DNA from: Sphingobium sp. V4 | GTDB taxonomy: Bacteria; Pseudomonadota; Alphaproteobacteria; Sphingomonadales; Sphingomonadaceae | Assembly: GCF_029590555.1 (NCBI RefSeq) | Contig: NZ_CP081001.1 | Location: 992,001 to 1,056,000 of the forward strand | DNA length: 64,000 nucleotides | Direction of reading: 5' to 3' | Shown here: piece after piece, positions 61,964 through 64,000 of the stretch | Layout of the letters: the number at the start of each line of letters is the position of its first letter | Numbering within the stretch: position 1 is the first letter of the stretch | Notes under the pieces: model-generated | What the model saw: the letters and a program-made list of their open reading frames with translations, nothing else | Database searches by the model: none | What the model was told of the DNA's origin: nothing | Made by a program: the position numbers and the translations under genes

Positions 61964-63676
61964 ATGCTCGACATTCTGATCCGCAGCGGAACCGTAGTCG
62001 ATGGCGGGGGTGGGGAGCCGTTCACCGCCGACGTGGGCATAACGGGCTCGACCATTTCTGCGATCGGCCGCCTTGCCGAGCCTGCGCGGCGGGTGATCGA
62101 TGCCGCCGGGCTTATCGTTGCTCCTGGGTGGATTGATATCCACACGCATTACGATGGGCAGGCAAGCTGGGATCCGGAACTGGAGCCGTCTTTTGGTTCG
62201 GGAGTCACGACAGCCTTGATGGGGAATTGCGGCGTCGGGTTCGCGCCGGTCCGCCCTGGCATGGAAACCCGGCTGATAGAGTTGATGGAAGGCGTCGAAG
62301 ATATACCTGGCACGGCGCTCCATATTGGCATGACCTGGGGATGGGAATCCTTCGCCGAATACCTCGACATTCTCGAGAGCGTTGAGCGCACCTTCGACAT
62401 CGGATGTCTGGTTCCCCACGGTCCCCTGCGCTTGTGGGCAATGGGAGAGAAAGTCGGAACCGACAAATCGGCCAGTGGGGAGGATTTGGCGCGGATGTGT
62501 GACGAGCTGCGCCGCGCGATGGACAGGGGTGCATTCGGCATGTCCACGTCGAGGACGCCGATGCACCGCACTAAGGCTGGGGAAATGACCCCCGACTTCG
62601 ATGTCGATGAAGCCGAACTGCTCGCGCTGGCAAATGTGGTCGCGGACTCGGATGGGCTGCTGCAGGTGGTGCCAGCAGGCATCATTGGCGAAGCGCCCGC
62701 CGAATTGCGTCGGGACATGAATTTGCTCGAGCGCATCGTCGACCGCACGAGGGTCGACTGTCACATCCTCATGTTCCAGAACAGCAATGATCCCGACTTT
62801 TACCGGGCGCAGATTGCGCAGATCGACCGTATGAATGACAGGGCGCGAGTTACCGCACAGTTCGGTGGCAGGGGCACGGGCTCGATCATGGGCTTTCTTG
62901 GCTGCAACCCTTTCTCGCATCGACCGAGCTTCGTGGAGATTACGGCACAGCCGAGAGAGTGCTGGCTCAGTGAACTGGCGCGACCGGACGTTCGTGCCCG
63001 CATCCTCGCGGAAAGCAACATTCCGGGCACGCCAGGAGCGTTCTACGAATCGAAAATGGAATATATGTACGACCTGGGTCCCGATTGCGACTTCGAGCCT
63101 GGACCGGATCGGAATATGACGGCGTATGCACGAGCCGCAAACCGTGCTGTGGACGAGACGATATTCGATTTTCTGCTCGACCATAGCGACCCCCCGCGTC
63201 TCTACCTGCCGGTAACAAATTATGCGGCTGGTGACCTAGAAGCGGTGCGGCACGCGCTTCCGCTTCCCAACGTAGTCCTGAGTTCATCGGATGCCGGTGC
63301 CCATGTCCAGGCCGTTTGTGATGGCTCGGTCCACAGCTTCATGATTTCGCACTGGACGAGGGACCGGACTAGGGGTCCGAAGGTTCCGATCGAGCAGGTG
63401 GTCCACTGGCTGGCAGCTAAGGCCGCTCGTTCTGTAGGACTGAACGATCGCGGCGTCCTCGCCCCGGGAATGAAGGCGGACGTCAATATTTTCAGTCATG
63501 CCGATCTGCGCGTTCTGCCGCCGCGGATCGAATACGACCTTCCCGGCGGCGCCAGCAGGATTATGGCCAGGGTGAGCGGCTACCGAGCGACAATCGTTTC
63601 GGGTGTCATCACGAGGGAGTTTGATCAAGCAACGGGCGCCCGCCCGGGCCGCTTGCTGCGGAGGGGATGCAGCTGA
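61964..63676 (+). CDS. Amidohydrolase of the N-acyl-D-amino-acid deacylase type (copy B)
   Basis: This protein of 570 residues starts MLDILIRSGTVVDGGG. Shared with copy A are GWIDIHTHYDGQ (HxH metal site), [13 protein letters not shown] with the conserved Cys, [26 protein letters not shown] and [10 protein letters not shown]. The C-terminus ATGARPGR is also shared. The two clearly arose by duplication and sit at the tail of one operon and near the head of the other. GGAG 13 nt upstream supports ATG 61964. Confidence 0.9.
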   Translation: MLDILIRSGTVVDGGGGEPFTADVGITGSTISAIGRLAEPARRVIDAAGLIVAPGWIDIHTHYDGQASWDPELEPSFGSGVTTALMGNCGVGFAPVRPGMETRLIELMEGVEDIPGTALHIGMTWGWESFAEYLDILESVERTFDIGCLVPHGPLRLWAMGEKVGTDKSASGEDLARMCDELRRAMDRGAFGMSTSRTPMHRTKAGEMTPDFDVDEAELLALANVVADSDGLLQVVPAGIIGEAPAELRRDMNLLERIVDRTRVDCHILMFQNSNDPDFYRAQIAQIDRMNDRARVTAQFGGRGTGSIMGFLGCNPFSHRPSFVEITAQPRECWLSELARPDVRARILAESNIPGTPGAFYESKMEYMYDLGPDCDFEPGPDRNMTAYARAANRAVDETIFDFLLDHSDPPRLYLPVTNYAAGDLEAVRHALPLPNVVLSSSDAGAHVQAVCDGSVHSFMISHWTRDRTRGPKVPIEQVVHWLAAKAARSVGLNDRGVLAPGMKADVNIFSHADLRVLPPRIEYDLPGGASRIMARVSGYRATIVSGVITREFDQATGARPGRLLRRGCS

Positions 63677-63949
63677 TGGGAACTTGCCGGAGGATCCTGG
63701 AGCATACTGCCCCTTATGCCAACTGGTTGGTTGACGACTTGGGGTGCGGACGATACTTAAACAGAAAGCACGAAGTCTCCGTTCAAGCTCCTGTTCGGTT
63801 CTGATTGGGAAGTTCAAGTGGGGAGCGCCGGGTGCGGGGAGGAGACTCCCCGCACCCCAGGCTGCCTTCGATTTGACACTTGCATCGCATTAGCTCCTCT
63901 CTAGGATTGAATATTTTACCGCACTATAATGACCGGGAGAGCGTGGATC
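63677..63949. other. Intergenic region at the right end
   Basis: A strong hairpin (listed separately) follows the amidohydrolase gene, and an A/T-rich patch at 63905-63930 may carry a promoter for the next gene. No other coding region is supported. Confidence 0.5.
63830..63857. terminator. Perfect 12-bp hairpin with GAGA tetraloop after the rightward operon
   Basis: GGGTGCGGGGAG and CTCCCCGCACCC pair perfectly around a GAGA loop (a GNRA-type tetraloop). No T run follows, so it could be a Rho-assisted stop or an mRNA 3'-end stabiliser. Confidence 0.6.
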
Positions 63950-64000
63950 GTGAATTCTACTCCAGTTGTTCTTCAGTCGACCTCCGAAATGGAGAATATC
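63950..64000 (+). CDS. Possible start of a further gene, cut by the window edge
   Basis: A GTG at 63950 with GGGAGA about 10 nt upstream opens a frame running 17 codons (MNSTPVVLQSTSEMENI) to the edge. It is too short to identify. Confidence 0.35.
   Translation, partial: MNSTPVVLQSTSEMENI

Larger units (their letters stand above)
36419..64000 (+). mobile_element. Genomic island with catabolic cargo, left end at tRNA-Lys
   Basis: A tyrosine integrase and AlpA regulator lie directly beside tRNA-Lys. Beyond them the base composition drops and varies (notably 38.6-44.5 kb, A/T-rich codons), decayed coding relics appear, and two accessory catabolic operons follow. No second copy of the tRNA end was seen in the window, so the right end lies beyond 64000 or has been lost. 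The extent is an inference from gene content. Confidence 0.65.

Noticed and set aside
36419..64000. Insertion sequence or transposase in the island
   Set aside because: No transposase motif or flanking inverted repeats were recognised; the integrase is the only mobility gene seen.

Overview
The window reads as chromosome of an alphaproteobacterium of the sphingomonad type (Sphingobium/Sphingomonas-like). Sequence support: high G+C; a circularly permuted two-piece tmRNA whose tag reads ANDNEALAIAA; a GTTC-N7-GTTC SOS box in front of lexA; TonB-dependent receptor and type II secretion genes of sphingomonad style; and a large aerobic catabolic island. The genus is an inference from style, not from a search.

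Positions 1-36342 look like core chromosome. They hold gltX (cut by the window edge), comEC, lexA, a minus-strand moeA-moaC-trpC-trpD-trpG cluster, small unknown genes, an NRDE-family gene, a DUF6766 membrane protein, a hemerythrin protein and the tmRNA. After a small secreted TPR-like protein come a Pro-Thr-linker lipoprotein and a TonB-dependent receptor (12176-16563), a CYTH-CHAD triphosphatase-type protein and a 2OG-Fe(II) oxygenase. A tightly overlapping T2SS operon gspC-D-E-F-G-H-I-J-K-L-M-N-O follows (18988-31166). tRNA-Pro(TGG), a tiny Asn/Ala-rich lipoprotein, an M28 peptidase, the ABC-F protein EttA, a di-haem cytochrome c peroxidase and tRNA-Lys(CTT) close this half. Both the lipoprotein/receptor operon and the T2SS operon are preceded by three 11-nt-phased Pho-box units. 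This suggests that a phosphate-starvation response drives an outer-membrane uptake system and a secretion system together.

Positions 36419 to the right edge look like a genomic island. It starts at tRNA-Lys with a tyrosine integrase and an AlpA-type regulator. A lower-G+C stretch follows: a MaoC-like protein, a tyrosine phosphatase-like protein, two MFS transporters and a SnoaL-like protein. Then come two large divergent catabolic operons around a LysR regulator (55364-56329). The leftward operon (55218 to 44589) encodes two Baeyer-Villiger/flavin monooxygenases, an SMP-30 lactonase-like protein, an amidohydrolase of the D-aminoacylase type, an alpha/beta hydrolase and four SDRs. The rightward operon (56538-63676) encodes an enoyl-CoA hydratase, a DUF2889 protein, an ADP-forming acyl-CoA synthetase, an MmgE/PrpD protein and a second paralogous amidohydrolase. 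Read together, this looks like an aerobic route in which a cyclic alcohol or ketone is oxidised, ring-expanded to a lactone, hydrolysed, activated with CoA and degraded. The substrate is not readable from sequence and the pathway may be undescribed.

The most unusual sequence structure is in the pseudopilin genes. gspG, gspH and gspJ carry in-frame 33-bp tandem repeats that reiterate the prepilin-peptidase recognition segment (RSAEHGFT / RSAQQGFT) up to four times, giving leaders of 41-73 residues. A palindromic dispersed-repeat-like sequence lies inside the gspG reading frame.
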